From: Methylophilus medardicus
GTDB taxonomy: Bacteria; Pseudomonadota; Gammaproteobacteria; Burkholderiales; Methylophilaceae
Reading direction: 5' to 3'
Assembly (NCBI RefSeq): GCF_006363955.1
Contig: NZ_CP040948.1
Coordinates: forward strand, 2,356,001-2,420,000
DNA: 64,000 nt
How positions within the stretch are numbered: position 1 is the stretch's first letter; each line of letters begins with the position of its first letter. Made by a program: the position numbers and the translations under genes. This document shows positions 1 through 8,894 of this stretch, piece after piece. The notes under the pieces were generated by a model, which saw only the letters and a list, made by a program, of their open reading frames with translations, ran no database searches and was not told the origin of the DNA.

Positions 1-500
1 CCACCATGCGCATGGCATATCGCACATGCCAGCGCATCTGCCGAATCAGGACTGGGCGTAGCCGGTAACTTAAGTAGCCGCTTAACCATCTCTTGCACTT
101 GCTCTTTTTGCGCATGGCCATTGCCGACCACCGATTGCTTGACCTGCAAGGCAGTATACTCAGCCACTGGCAAATGCTTGATCACCGCGGCTGAAATTGC
201 AGCGCCACGGGCTTGACCAAGTAACAGTGTGGATTGTGGGTTGACGTTCACGAAGACTTTTTCAATTGCCACCTGCGTCGGCTGATACGTAGCGATCACC
301 TCAAACAAACCATCGAGAATCACCTTCAACCGCTCGGGCAGTGCTTCTTTTTCTGGCTCACCCTGCACGCCTTTTTTTGCCGAAGCGGTTTTAATCACGC
401 CGCTGGTCACATAGGACAATTTCCCGTCCACCGCCTCAATCACCCCAAAACCGGTGATGCGTAAACCAGGGTCGATGCCCAAAATTCGTTGTACGGCCAT
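1..500 (-). CDS. ruvC: Holliday junction resolvase RuvC (3' end cut by window edge)
   Basis: Crossover junction endonuclease that cuts Holliday junctions with RuvAB during recombination and repair. The reverse-strand frame starts at the ATG ending at 500 and stays open to base 1, giving 166 residues of an expected ~175-185. Visible landmarks are the first catalytic Asp in ILGIDPG (D10), the catalytic Glu in AIEKVF (E80) and the C-terminal acidic pair in PDSADALA close to the window edge. A charged stretch of about ten residues ([12 protein letters not shown], about 42-53) lies where many family members have a short loop. The gene sits 42 bases downstream of yebC on the same strand, the classic yebC-ruvC order; ruvA and ruvB would be expected beyond the window. 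Confidence 0.96.
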   Translation of the reverse strand, partial: MAVQRILGIDPGLRITGFGVIEAVDGKLSYVTSGVIKTASAKKGVQGEPEKEALPERLKVILDGLFEVIATYQPTQVAIEKVFVNVNPQSTLLLGQARGAAISAAVIKHLPVAEYTALQVKQSVVGNGHAQKEQVQEMVKRLLKLPATPSPDSADALACAICHAHG

Positions 501-542
501 GATTTAAAAGCGCGCCCAGTTGCCAGCGGCAAATTGCACAGA

Positions 543-1271
543 TTAAGCCTCTTCAATCACGGCAGAGGTGTAGACATCCTGCACATCATCTAAGTCTTCC
601 AGCATATCGAGAATTTTCTGCATTTTGACTGCATCATCGCCAGTGAACACCACTTCATTGAGTGATTTCATGGTGACTTGTGCCATGACAGCTTTTAATC
701 CGGCGGCTTCTAGCGCTTCTTTGACTGTGACAAACTCGCCCGGCGCAGTGATCACCTCAATGCTGCCGTCTTCATCTGTAATCACGTCTTCGGCGCCAGC
801 TTCGAGCGCAACTTCCATCACGGCGTCCTCTGACACGCCCGGCTCAAACACCAGCTGACCGCAATGCTTGAACATAAACGCCACGCTGCCATCCGTGCCT
901 AAGTTACCGCCGTGCTTGGTCAAAGCATGGCGCACGTCCATCACGGCACGTTGGCGATTATCGGTCAGGCAATCAATAATGATGGCGGCGCCATTGATGC
1001 CATAGCCCTCATAACGAATCTCTTCGTAATTCACCCCTTCGAGTTCGCCGGTACCCTTTTTAATCGCTCGCGAGATGTTATCTGAAGGCATGTTTTCTTC
1101 TTTGGCCGCTGCCACGGCCGCACGCAAACGTGGGTTCATCGCGGTATCGCCGCCGCCCATGCGGGCAGAAACAGTGATTTCTTTGATCAATTTGGTAAAG
1201 ATTTTGCCACGTTTAGCATCTTGACGGCCCTTGCGGTGCTGAATATTGGCCCATTTACTATGTCCAGCCAT
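543..1271 (-). CDS. yebC: YebC/PmpR family DNA-binding transcriptional regulator
   Basis: Full-length (242 residues) YebC-family protein. It opens with the family signature [18 protein letters not shown] and carries the central TDNRQRAV and GAVAFMF-like (here [11 protein letters not shown]) segments and an acidic C-terminal third. Members have been described both as transcriptional regulators (PmpR) and, for the TACO1/YebC branch, as factors that help ribosomes through proline-rich stretches; the sequence alone does not decide between them. The ATG at 1271 is preceded by a strong ribosome binding site, AAGGAAG. It is the first gene of a yebC-ruvC unit, with no terminator visible between the two. 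Confidence 0.96.
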   Translation of the reverse strand: MAGHSKWANIQHRKGRQDAKRGKIFTKLIKEITVSARMGGGDTAMNPRLRAAVAAAKEENMPSDNISRAIKKGTGELEGVNYEEIRYEGYGINGAAIIIDCLTDNRQRAVMDVRHALTKHGGNLGTDGSVAFMFKHCGQLVFEPGVSEDAVMEVALEAGAEDVITDEDGSIEVITAPGEFVTVKEALEAAGLKAVMAQVTMKSLNEVVFTGDDAVKMQKILDMLEDLDDVQDVYTSAVIEEA

Positions 1272-1383
1272 GTTGCTTCCTTGTATTTTTAATCACGGGA
1301 TGAAGGTTCTTTAACCGCCTGATTTTACCACAGGCGCCGACCGGGCTAGCAGCACTATTCGTCACCCGCACCACCGCACCACG

Positions 1384-1411
1384 TAAAAAAGGCCTGCATG
1401 AATCAGGCCTT
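1384..1411 (-). terminator. Rho-independent terminator of the marR-NTF2-EamA operon
   Basis: An 8-bp stem AAGGCCTG / CAGGCCTT (1389-1396 with 1404-1411) and a 7-base loop are followed on the reverse strand by six T. It lies 31 bases past the EamA stop codon and upstream of yebC. Confidence 0.85.
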
Positions 1412-1441
1412 AAAATAGGTGTTCTACCAAAGAATGCTTGT

Positions 1442-2347
1442 TTATGTGGATACTGCTTTCGGCGCTGGGCGCATCATCAAGATGGAAATTAAAGTCAGTG
1501 AAAACAAAATTAATCCCATGCCGGTCAACTCCATGCCATCCGGCACCTCGTGTAGCTGAATCCAGGCCGCGATCACACCAATCACTGGCGCCAGCATCGA
1601 CGCCATACTCGCAACCCCCGCTGGCAACCGTTGCAGAGCAAACAGCCACAACAACCAAGCCAGTGCGCCACACAAAATCACATTGAACATCACTGCGCCA
1701 ATCAGATAAGGCGCCCATTGAATAGGCGGAGCTGGCACCCACCAGGCAATCAACAGCATGGGCAACGAGCCCAATAACATCGGCCAAGCGGTCAGATTAA
1801 TTAAATCCAACGCTGGTAGACGACGGTGCAATTGCTTGGTCATGATGGCAGATAACGCCCAAGACACCCCCGACAGCACCGCTAGCATCATGCTAAAACC
1901 ATCGGCACGGATGTGCAGGGGGTCAAAAATAAACAGCATGCCCAACACTGCGGCGGTGACCGCCAACCACTGCCAACCGTGTACCCGCTCGCCCAGCATG
2001 GGCCAAGCAAATAGCAATGTCCAAAAGGGCATGGTGTAGGTTAGCACCGCAGTTTTACCTGCGCCCCCCTCCACTAGCGCCCACATGAGGACGCCCGTAA
2101 AACCCACATTCTGCAAAATTCCCAGCAGTAGCATGGTCGGAAATGCAGTCAAACCCATCGGACGACGCGTCACGTATAGCACCAAAAACAAGACCAAAGC
2201 GCCAAAAAAGGTACGCATCGCTGCAAACTGAAATGGCCCAGCATATTGCAAAGCACTCTTCATCACCACCCAGTTATACCCCCAGATGAGGGTGAGTACG
2301 AGCAAGGCGGTGAGCGCCTGCGAGCGCTGTTTGATCAATGGATCCAT
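1442..2347 (-). CDS. EamA/DMT-family inner-membrane transporter
   Basis: A 301-residue drug/metabolite transporter with about ten hydrophobic helices in two EamA repeats, the usual size. The first repeat carries LTLIWGYNWVVMK and RTFFGALVLFLVLY, the second begins near SGVSWALSAIMTKQL. Such proteins export small metabolites or amino acids; the substrate cannot be read from sequence. I start at MDPLIKQ (ATG ending at 2347), because the longer reading would run back into the preceding gene. It is third in a marR-NTF2-EamA operon, 14 bases after the previous stop, so it is probably under MarR control, like many efflux pumps. Confidence 0.9.
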   Translation of the reverse strand: MDPLIKQRSQALTALLVLTLIWGYNWVVMKSALQYAGPFQFAAMRTFFGALVLFLVLYVTRRPMGLTAFPTMLLLGILQNVGFTGVLMWALVEGGAGKTAVLTYTMPFWTLLFAWPMLGERVHGWQWLAVTAAVLGMLFIFDPLHIRADGFSMMLAVLSGVSWALSAIMTKQLHRRLPALDLINLTAWPMLLGSLPMLLIAWWVPAPPIQWAPYLIGAVMFNVILCGALAWLLWLFALQRLPAGVASMASMLAPVIGVIAAWIQLHEVPDGMELTGMGLILFSLTLISILMMRPAPKAVST

Positions 2348-2361
2348 GTTGACTATCCGAG

Positions 2362-2739
2362 TTAGTTCCAGATGTGTGTGACAGCCAACCACTGACCATC
2401 AGCCTGCTGTTGAAACACAACTTGAACATTGCCGCCAAACTGCTGTTTCACGCCATCTTCACCGACCATGGCCGCCGCCCACAGGCCTGTTTGGGTAGCC
2501 ATGCTATCGCTGACGATCACATCCGTCATGGTCAGACGGTGCTCAATCACACCCGCTTGAATCAACCCAGCAAAAAAGTCAGCAGCAGCCTGTCGGCCTT
2601 TAACCACCTGACCGGCGGGAGCTGGCATCACAATCGCGTCACTCGCATACAAGGCAGCAATCGCCTGGGTATCTTTATTGTTGAATGCGGTATCAAATTG
2701 CTGATTCAACGCGATTAAAGTATCGACAACGTTTGCCAT
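2362..2739 (-). CDS. NTF2-like SnoaL/DUF4440-family protein
   Basis: A 125-residue single-domain protein of the cystatin-like NTF2 fold. It has the N-terminal helix motif FDTAFNNKDTQAIAALYASDA, the central GRQAAADFFAGL helix and a final strand ending VTHIWN. Such proteins are often small cytoplasmic binding proteins or enzymes for hydrophobic or toxic small molecules; no catalytic residue can be assigned safely. The start is supported by AAGGAG seven bases upstream of the ATG. It lies between marR and the EamA transporter, suggesting a shared stress or detoxification role (inference). Confidence 0.8.
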   Translation of the reverse strand: MANVVDTLIALNQQFDTAFNNKDTQAIAALYASDAIVMPAPAGQVVKGRQAAADFFAGLIQAGVIEHRLTMTDVIVSDSMATQTGLWAAAMVGEDGVKQQFGGNVQVVFQQQADGQWLAVTHIWN

Positions 2740-2768
2740 GGTGAAACTCCTTGATAAATAAATTGAAA

Positions 2769-3281
2769 TTACTGATTAAAATCCCAGGCAGACATTCCGT
2801 GGTCTATCACACCTAAAATCACTTGCAAATCATTGCGTTGCGGCGCACTCAAGCCTTGCATACATAATCGTAAACGCGTGTAGTAATCGGGCATCACCGC
2901 ATCTAGCTTGGCTTGACCCGCCTCCGTTAAACAAATCTTCACGCTGCGTCTATCCTCTGGCACCAGCACACGCTTGACCAGCCCGCCCTGCTCCAAGCCA
3001 TCTAATAAACCGGTCATGGTCGCCCGGGTCACGCCTAGTTTTTCTGCCAGCACAGAAGGGGTAGAGGTGAGATCCGCCTCGCGCATGAGCAAAATCAATA
3101 CCCACCAGCGTCCCTGTAACAAATCATGCTTACTGAGGCAGGCGTCTAACGCGACGGACAAATCGGTCGCTACCCTCAACAACATTAAAAAACTGGCAAT
3201 CGCCGTGACGTCTGCCGCCGGATAGCGTTGCGCAAACCGTTGCAAGACTTCTTGGGTAGGGAGATCTCTAAGCTGTAACAT
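2769..3281 (-). CDS. MarR-family transcriptional regulator
   Basis: A 170-residue winged-helix repressor/activator of the MarR type. The DNA-binding core is seen at LAEKLGVTRATMTGLLDGLE, followed by the wing VKRVLVPEDRRSVKICLT, with N- and C-terminal dimerisation helices around it. It is the first gene of the operon with the NTF2-like protein and the EamA transporter. A consensus promoter lies just upstream (3292-3319) and contains a 20-base near-perfect palindrome, the usual arrangement for MarR autorepression relieved by a ligand. The predicted transcript begins only about four bases before the ATG and there is no Shine-Dalgarno sequence, so translation may be leaderless. Confidence 0.93.
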   Translation of the reverse strand: MLQLRDLPTQEVLQRFAQRYPAADVTAIASFLMLLRVATDLSVALDACLSKHDLLQGRWWVLILLMREADLTSTPSVLAEKLGVTRATMTGLLDGLEQGGLVKRVLVPEDRRSVKICLTEAGQAKLDAVMPDYYTRLRLCMQGLSAPQRNDLQVILGVIDHGMSAWDFNQ

Positions 3282-3291
3282 AGTTAGTCAC

Positions 3292-3319
3292 ATTATAGTT
3301 AGCTAGCTAATTATGTCAA
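3292..3319 (-). promoter_or_regulatory. marR promoter with palindromic operator in the spacer
   Basis: On the reverse strand a perfect -35 TTGACA (3314-3319) and a perfect -10 TATAAT (3292-3297) are 16 bases apart. The spacer holds the palindrome TTAGCTAGCTAA (3299-3310), extendable to ATAGTTAGCTAGCTAATTAT (3295-3314; arms match at 9 of 10 positions). The likely start of transcription is near 3285, four bases before the marR ATG. Binding of a MarR dimer here would block RNA polymerase directly. Confidence 0.8.
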
Positions 3320-3470
3320 ATAATCATTGAGACTTCGAAGATGATTCATGATAAAAATAAACGCTATCCACCTTGCTTATTTAAATGCGGCGCGTAAATC
3401 CTCATTAAATCATCACTTTAATGACCCATTAAAAAATGGCGAGGGACTTTTATGTTTTAACTTTAGTGAA

Positions 3471-3502
3471 TAAAAAGGCGCATTGGTTTAGTGATATGCG
3501 CC
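3471..3502 (-). terminator. Rho-independent terminator of the fec-like operon
   Basis: Reverse-strand stem GGCGCAT / ATGCGCC (3477-3483 with 3496-3502), 12-base loop, then five T. It lies about 100 bases downstream of the propeller-protein stop codon. Confidence 0.75.
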
Positions 3503-3600
3503 ACCAAACCTGAGTGCCATATGCGCAGACTGGACTTCACCCGTTCTGCAAGAAGGAATTAATTTAAAAAAAGCCTGTAACGATTAAGCATGATTTAGAT

Positions 3601-5400
3601 TTAATCAAATGAAACCATACGTACATTTGAATATACAGGACCGATGGTTGCGGCCCCTCCAAAATGACTGGATGTGCCGATGTGTAAATAATTGAATTTA
3701 TCAATCGCTTCATAACTCAAGCCATCGAAGTGCAACACCTTGTCATCCACCCATGTAGAGACTCTGCCATTATTCCACTCAACGCGTATCCGATAAGTAT
3801 GTTTAGGATCAAACGGGCCATCAAATGGGACCCACTCTGTCGCCTTACCAAATCCTCTTGCGTGATATTCAACCTTAAATTGAGTATGCGCTTTACCCAC
3901 CCTTAACTCCCAATTATCTGTCTCAGGCAGGTTCATGCGTTCATGATTGTTAAATAACGTGCCCCACAAACCAAGAAAAATGTTCTTGTTAGCTGTCAAC
4001 TGGCTTCTTGGGTCAAAATTTGTGACATCGACCTCGAGTAAGCCATGCGAGGACATTGGCGGGATCTTCCATACGATCCGATCATTGTCATTCAATACTG
4101 TCCAGCCGCCGCCCTCCAGAAATTTCCCTCCCTGAACACTACCGTGACTCTTACTATGCAAGGTATCTAACAATACCACTTTGCCCATGACGTCTCTTAA
4201 ATGTGCTTTGTATATCGCTTTAGATCCATCTTCAAACGAAACCTGAAAGACTAGTGCATCATTAGACGCTGACTCTAAGCTCATATTGAAGTCTTTAGGT
4301 CTTTTTCCAGAAAGCAATATATCAGGGTGAATGACTGGAAACCGGCCACCACTCTTCCAAGCATAGATACTTGAAACTCCTTGTGGATTCTTCCCAATAA
4401 AAAATACTCGATCGTTGTAAATATTAGGTTTACTAAATCCGCTAAAGCTTACTGAGCCACCAGCCATTTCCGCCTTGTTATCTGCAACGGTGATTAACTT
4501 GCCATCGATATAGGCATGGATGCCATTTTGCTTGTTATCTTTTGATGCAGTCTTAAAAGCAAAATTTTTATTTTTAAATGAACGCTCGACTGCGCCATCA
4601 TTTAATCCAGAAAAAGTGGAGCCGGGCGTATTTGGAAGTGGAGTTGAATGACCCACTATGGTTTCCAACTGCCCTTGTTTATTTACATAAATACCGGTAT
4701 TTCCATTCACATCTGACGCGGTCAATATAATCTGATCATGACTAACAGTCACATCGTCCATCTCTCCAAATAGGGTGGATTGTTCGGGAGTTTTGCTCTC
4801 CCAATCAGCAATCACACTGAGTTTTTTTGTTTCAATTTCATACTGGTATGCCCCTTGAAATTTACGAGAAGTATCATCTGCCTTTTGAAATCCACGCCCA
4901 ACAAAAACAACTGTCTTGCCGTCAAACACAGGACGTTTAAATGATTGAAAATGTATATTCGCGTGCGGCATTGGGGTATTGGTATCTACTATTTTGCTGA
5001 TTTTGCCATCTGCATAATAATAAATACCTTCTTGATGGTTGCTTCCGGTAGCGCGGAACACCAGCTGTTCTCCTGACCCCATCGGTGCAGAATCAAAACT
5101 TGTAAACTTCCCTATCCCATCTGGAATCTCACCATTAGAGCTTACTAACATTTGAGTAGCGCCACGCTGATTTCTAAAAATGCCACGAAGCCCATTTTCT
5201 CTTGTAGCAACAAAGAAAATAGCATCTCCATCCATCACGGGCGCCGAATTGAAGTCTTTAAACTTGCCGCCTTCGCCAGCGAATATCGCACTTCCATCAG
5301 CAATCAATTCAAAATTTATGACGGGTAAAGGTCCCTCAGCGGCTAACACCAAGACCGGAAGAAAATGTGTCACCAAGAGGGCAATCTTAAATCTGCTCAT
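3601..5400 (-). CDS. Secreted repeat protein: predicted seven-bladed propeller plus C-terminal LamG-like domain
   Basis: I do not recognise a characterised function. The 599-residue product begins with a Sec signal peptide (hydrophobic FKIALLVTHFLPVLVLAA, cleavage near 22). Residues ~46-420 contain seven similar units of about 50-60 residues starting near 46, 97, 149, 210, 262, 316 and 368. Each has the pattern F-x-(D/S/G)-F...(V/L)VF...(G)IY-x-(Y)-x-x-G-K-(L/I)-x-x-(I/V)-(V/A)-D, as expected for propeller blades. Residues ~421-599 look like a concanavalin/LamG jelly roll (RIVWKIPP, LEVDVTNFDP, TYRIRVEWNNGRVSTWVDD, FNYLHIGTSSHFGG). The ATG overlaps the stop codon of the TonB receptor (TGATG), so the two are translationally coupled. 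It is probably a periplasmic or surface partner of that receptor; substrate unknown. Confidence 0.8.
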   Translation of the reverse strand: MSRFKIALLVTHFLPVLVLAAEGPLPVINFELIADGSAIFAGEGGKFKDFNSAPVMDGDAIFFVATRENGLRGIFRNQRGATQMLVSSNGEIPDGIGKFTSFDSAPMGSGEQLVFRATGSNHQEGIYYYADGKISKIVDTNTPMPHANIHFQSFKRPVFDGKTVVFVGRGFQKADDTSRKFQGAYQYEIETKKLSVIADWESKTPEQSTLFGEMDDVTVSHDQIILTASDVNGNTGIYVNKQGQLETIVGHSTPLPNTPGSTFSGLNDGAVERSFKNKNFAFKTASKDNKQNGIHAYIDGKLITVADNKAEMAGGSVSFSGFSKPNIYNDRVFFIGKNPQGVSSIYAWKSGGRFPVIHPDILLSGKRPKDFNMSLESASNDALVFQVSFEDGSKAIYKAHLRDVMGKVVLLDTLHSKSHGSVQGGKFLEGGGWTVLNDNDRIVWKIPPMSSHGLLEVDVTNFDPRSQLTANKNIFLGLWGTLFNNHERMNLPETDNWELRVGKAHTQFKVEYHARGFGKATEWVPFDGPFDPKHTYRIRVEWNNGRVSTWVDDKVLHFDGLSYEAIDKFNYLHIGTSSHFGGAATIGPVYSNVRMVSFD

Positions 5401-7850
5401 CAAAACAACACCTCCAAGCTTAATCTGGCATTTCTAGGTGTACCTGGCAACATTGAGGCTTGGTTGTTCCCCATGTAATAGACTTTATCTGTGATGTTAT
5501 CTACATTTAATCGCCATATTGCTTTATTACTGCCTAATTGATGTGCATAACTAGCACCCGCATCAAAGCGTGTATATCCCTCTACTGTAAAAGTATTGGC
5601 TGCATCACCATAGGAATCACTTTGTTGAAACATGCCACCATAAAGTGACAAATTTTTAAGCATGCCATGATTAAATGTGTATGAAGTCCATAGTCTGGTT
5701 GAATGCCTAGGCGCAAGATTAAGATTCTTCCCTTTAATGTTTGCGGCACCTTCAACCGTTTCACTGTCAAGGTAAGCGTATGAAGCCGAAATACTCCATT
5801 CGGGTGTCACTTGCCCAATCAATTCTGTTTCAAAGCCTTTGGTACGTTGTTCACCAATTAGCGTGAAGCGTCTTGCTACAAGATCAGTAAATACCTGGTT
5901 TGATCGGGTCAAATCATAGAGCGCAAAATTCAATGCTAATTTATCCTCTAACAAATTCGTTTTGATACCCACCTCATACTGCTCGCTTTCTTGGGGGTCA
6001 AATAACTCTCCCGCATTCAAGGCTGGTATACCTGTGGCGACAGTTAAGGCCGCGCGCGCACCGGGTTCAAACCCACGCATATAACTTCCGTATAGGGTTA
6101 TTTCATCTATTGGGGTATAAACCAAGCCAACTCTGGGCGTCACTTTGTCGTTCTTACGAGCGTCCCTCACTGGCACAGCAGCAGCGGTCGCAGTTCTCTC
6201 TTCAAACTTGTCATACCTCACCCCCAGCATCAAATTTAAGTCAGGCAATACGCCAATATAATCTTCTGCGTAGAGACCTTTAAAGACACTGTCCGTTGTC
6301 GATTCAAATGCACTCATGGTGAGCGGTCTGCGGGGGACACTGATCGGGTTATAAATATTATTAGTGACACCCGTGTATGTAATATTGTTAGAGGATCTTG
6401 TCTCCAGTGATAAATCTACATGATGGTAACCAAGGACGGTTCTATGGCGCATGCCCAACAGGGTGTTATCGCCTAGCAGGTCCAAGATGAAGGAGTGATT
6501 TTTACCGTCAGTGACGCCACGCGATTCAGTGGGCGTAAAATTTCCAGTCAATGCATTAAAGCCGCTTCTACCTGAAATATGTCGATCGGTATTGTAGTCT
6601 TGGAAGGTATACAAGTGCTTTACCTTCCAATTATCGTTCAATTTCCAATCCACTTCATAACCCAAAGTGGAGTTACTCGTATTCATTTTGGTCCATGGCA
6701 AAAAGTCATAAGTGCGTCTTGATAAACCAGGAGCAGGCTTACCGTTTATCCACTGCTGACCAAGATCCCATGGAGTATCACGATTCACATAGTCAGCCAA
6801 TAAAGTTAACTTCAGATCATCCGTAATTTTTGCATCAAGCACCAATCCAACAACATCTTTTTGCAGATAAACATCATCCCTAAAAGTGTTGCTATCTTCT
6901 TTGGAAATATTAATCCGATAACCTAGGTTCTCGTTGTCAGCCACCCGACCACCTGCGTCCAGTTGAAGCTGTTTATAATCCCAAGACCCGCCTGAAGCTT
7001 TTATCGATACAAAATTTTCTTCCGTAGGTCTTTTGCGAATTAAATTGATAATGCCACTGCCGCGTCCTCGACCATATTGAACGCCACTTGGGCCGCGTAA
7101 TACCTCCACTCGCTCCATGAGCTCCATAGGTTGATCCAGCAATGCGTGAAGCGGCTGACCATCAACCATAAAAGCGCTCGTATCATCCAGCAAGAAACCT
7201 CTGGAGCGCAACGCAGGTTGTCGACCACCGTTTTTATTATCCATCGTGACAGAGGCCACCCCCTTCACGGCATCTGATAAATCTCGAACAGCAAATTCAT
7301 CCATCAGTTTTTTAGATACAACAGTGACCGTCATCGGTGACTCTTTGATGGTGAGCGGAATTCTCGACGTTGAACTTGCTTTTTTTTGTAAATATTTGGT
7401 GCTATCGTTTTCCGACGGCGTGTTAACTGCCTCAGTCACCACCACCTCTGGTAATGTTCCATCAAACTCCACGTCTTTTCTGGCCATCTTTATCAATCTG
7501 TAGACATTACCCTCCCCCGGGACCACCGCCAGATCATAACCGTGCAGCAGTGCATCGAATCCCTGCTGCAAGCTATACGACCCATCCAAACCCGACGTTT
7601 GTTTACGCTGCGTTAATGCCGGATCGAATGCGAGCACCACGCCGGATTGTGAGGCAAATGTGGTTAATGCATGATCCAATGCGCCTGACTTGATCTTGTA
7701 TACTTTTTTCACCTCTGCAGACCGCACTGGCGTTTCAGCCAATGCTGTGTCTGCAAATATAGGTGACGCCAAGGTGACCATCGAAGAAACCAAAATACGA
7801 ATGGATGACTTTTTAAATTGATGAATTGAAGATGTTGGGTTGACTTTCAT
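5400..7850 (-). CDS. TonB-dependent siderophore-type receptor with STN signalling domain
   Basis: An 816-residue FecA/FpvA-class outer-membrane transporter. After a long signal peptide (about 1-38, ending TALAE) comes an STN domain (~48-118, SGALDHALTTFASQSGVVLA), which in the family contacts FecR. A TonB-box-like PEVVVTEA follows, then the plug (~155-290, with MELMERVEVLRGPSGVQYG and GSGIINLIRKRP) and a beta barrel ending in the terminal aromatic signature LEVLF. It imports a TonB-dependent ligand (ferric siderophore class, but another metal complex such as a lanthanide chelate cannot be excluded in a methylotroph) and signals its presence. A strong AGGAG site precedes the ATG. It follows fecR-like and fecI-like genes after an 86-base gap and overlaps the next gene. 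Confidence 0.93.
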   Translation of the reverse strand: MKVNPTSSIHQFKKSSIRILVSSMVTLASPIFADTALAETPVRSAEVKKVYKIKSGALDHALTTFASQSGVVLAFDPALTQRKQTSGLDGSYSLQQGFDALLHGYDLAVVPGEGNVYRLIKMARKDVEFDGTLPEVVVTEAVNTPSENDSTKYLQKKASSTSRIPLTIKESPMTVTVVSKKLMDEFAVRDLSDAVKGVASVTMDNKNGGRQPALRSRGFLLDDTSAFMVDGQPLHALLDQPMELMERVEVLRGPSGVQYGRGRGSGIINLIRKRPTEENFVSIKASGGSWDYKQLQLDAGGRVADNENLGYRINISKEDSNTFRDDVYLQKDVVGLVLDAKITDDLKLTLLADYVNRDTPWDLGQQWINGKPAPGLSRRTYDFLPWTKMNTSNSTLGYEVDWKLNDNWKVKHLYTFQDYNTDRHISGRSGFNALTGNFTPTESRGVTDGKNHSFILDLLGDNTLLGMRHRTVLGYHHVDLSLETRSSNNITYTGVTNNIYNPISVPRRPLTMSAFESTTDSVFKGLYAEDYIGVLPDLNLMLGVRYDKFEERTATAAAVPVRDARKNDKVTPRVGLVYTPIDEITLYGSYMRGFEPGARAALTVATGIPALNAGELFDPQESEQYEVGIKTNLLEDKLALNFALYDLTRSNQVFTDLVARRFTLIGEQRTKGFETELIGQVTPEWSISASYAYLDSETVEGAANIKGKNLNLAPRHSTRLWTSYTFNHGMLKNLSLYGGMFQQSDSYGDAANTFTVEGYTRFDAGASYAHQLGSNKAIWRLNVDNITDKVYYMGNNQASMLPGTPRNARLSLEVLF

Positions 7851-7865
7851 ATTGCACTCCTAAAA

Positions 7866-7945
7866 TACAGTTCTCATGTGTATGCCAATCGAGAACTCAA
7901 AAGTGACAATATTTTTTTAAAAATTTAGTAAAAAAACTAAACGTC
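7866..7945 (-). promoter_or_regulatory. Leader region of the TonB receptor with two inverted repeats
   Basis: The gap between the fecR-like and receptor genes holds TTTAGT / ACTAAA (7924-7929 with 7936-7941), including the fecR stop codon and followed on the reverse strand by T-rich sequence. Closer to the receptor lies AGTTCTC / GAGAACT (7869-7875 with 7891-7897). They could act as a weak internal terminator or processing site that sets receptor levels apart from the regulators; this is inference. Confidence 0.35.
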
Positions 7946-8893
7946 AGGCAATACCATCGTCAAAAAACGCGTTGCGCGCTGAATTCTTACCGGGAATGTT
8001 TGTGTCAGGCCATTTAAAGAGGCGTCAATATCATCAATGGAGTAGGTACCCGACACCCTGAGGTCCTTTATGTCAGGATGACACAGTAATAAACCCTGCT
8101 TATATCTGGCCAGCTCATTAATCAACGTTTGTAAAGGCACATCATTCACTTCAACATAACCGTTTGACCAGGCATCAGAGAGCATCCACTGCGTTGGACT
8201 GGACACAACCCCCATGGCGTAGATGTCTACCTGCTCTTGAGGGTGCACATAAAAATTAACGTCGTTGTCTTTCGACCTAACTTTGAGCATCCCTTCAAAC
8301 AGCGATACGCGTGTAAAAGTATCAAATTTTCGTACATTGAACCTGGTGCCCATTGGTTCAATGTGACCATCGGGAGTTTCAATTAAAAGGGGGCTATCAA
8401 AGCCGTGAGCATGTCCAGTAGTGATGAGCATCTCCCCTTGATGCAGCTTAATACTTCGTTGCAATTTAGTCAGATTAACTGTAATGACACTATTGGTATT
8501 AAGTATGATTCTGGAGCCATCTGCGAGTAAAACATGCTTTCTCTCCCCCACTTTGGTGAGATACTTTTGTTCAAATTCAGGCGTTAATTCTTCATGTATC
8601 AACAGCCCGACTGGTAAGGATATCGCTGCAAATATTACAAAATTCTTGAGTGTCGCCCGGCGAGACAAATCTACTTTGTTTTTATTCCGATTGAGTACAG
8701 ACATGCCAATGTCAGAGGGAATAGATTTGAATGTATTTAGCGTGCTTTTGATTTCTTCCCATGCAGCAGCATTTTGTTGGCTTTGATTCATCCAAACCAT
8801 CCATGCTTGATGATCCTCAGGACTCGCATCTTCAGCTGTGAGTTTTATGTACCAATCTACAGCACTCGTTAAATGTTCAGAGTTCTCCGTCAT
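7937..8893 (-). CDS. FecR-family anti-sigma/signal-transducing membrane protein
   Basis: A 318-residue inner-membrane regulator that passes the occupied-receptor signal to its sigma factor. The N-terminal cytoplasmic segment (DUF4880-like, AVDWYIKLTAEDASPEDHQA, WEEIKSTL) is followed by one membrane helix (~83-99, LKNFVIFAAISLPVGLLI). The periplasmic FecR domain follows (HVLLADGSRIILNTNS, GTRFNVRKFD, VSLFEGMLKV), then a C-terminal STN-like region (LARYKQGLLLCHPDI, VSGTYSIDDIDASL) that should meet the receptor STN domain. The start codon is one base past the stop codon of the sigma-factor gene, so the two are coupled. Order and domains match FecI-FecR-FecA surface signalling. Confidence 0.93.
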   Translation of the reverse strand: MTENSEHLTSAVDWYIKLTAEDASPEDHQAWMVWMNQSQQNAAAWEEIKSTLNTFKSIPSDIGMSVLNRNKNKVDLSRRATLKNFVIFAAISLPVGLLIHEELTPEFEQKYLTKVGERKHVLLADGSRIILNTNSVITVNLTKLQRSIKLHQGEMLITTGHAHGFDSPLLIETPDGHIEPMGTRFNVRKFDTFTRVSLFEGMLKVRSKDNDVNFYVHPQEQVDIYAMGVVSSPTQWMLSDAWSNGYVEVNDVPLQTLINELARYKQGLLLCHPDIKDLRVSGTYSIDDIDASLNGLTQTFPVRIQRATRFLTMVLPDV

Positions 8894-8894
8894 A

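Larger units (their letters stand above)
3282..3600. other. Gene-free stretch between marR and the propeller-protein gene
   Basis: The 319 bases hold the marR promoter with its operator (3292-3319) and, at the other end, a terminator (3471-3502) for the leftward operon. The remaining AT-rich sequence (about 3320-3470 and 3503-3600) shows no convincing gene or structure. Confidence 0.7.

Noticed and set aside
1410-1787. Reading frame opposite or shifted within the EamA gene
   Set aside because: It lies inside a clear transporter gene, has an odd composition and no ribosome binding site; a frame shadow.
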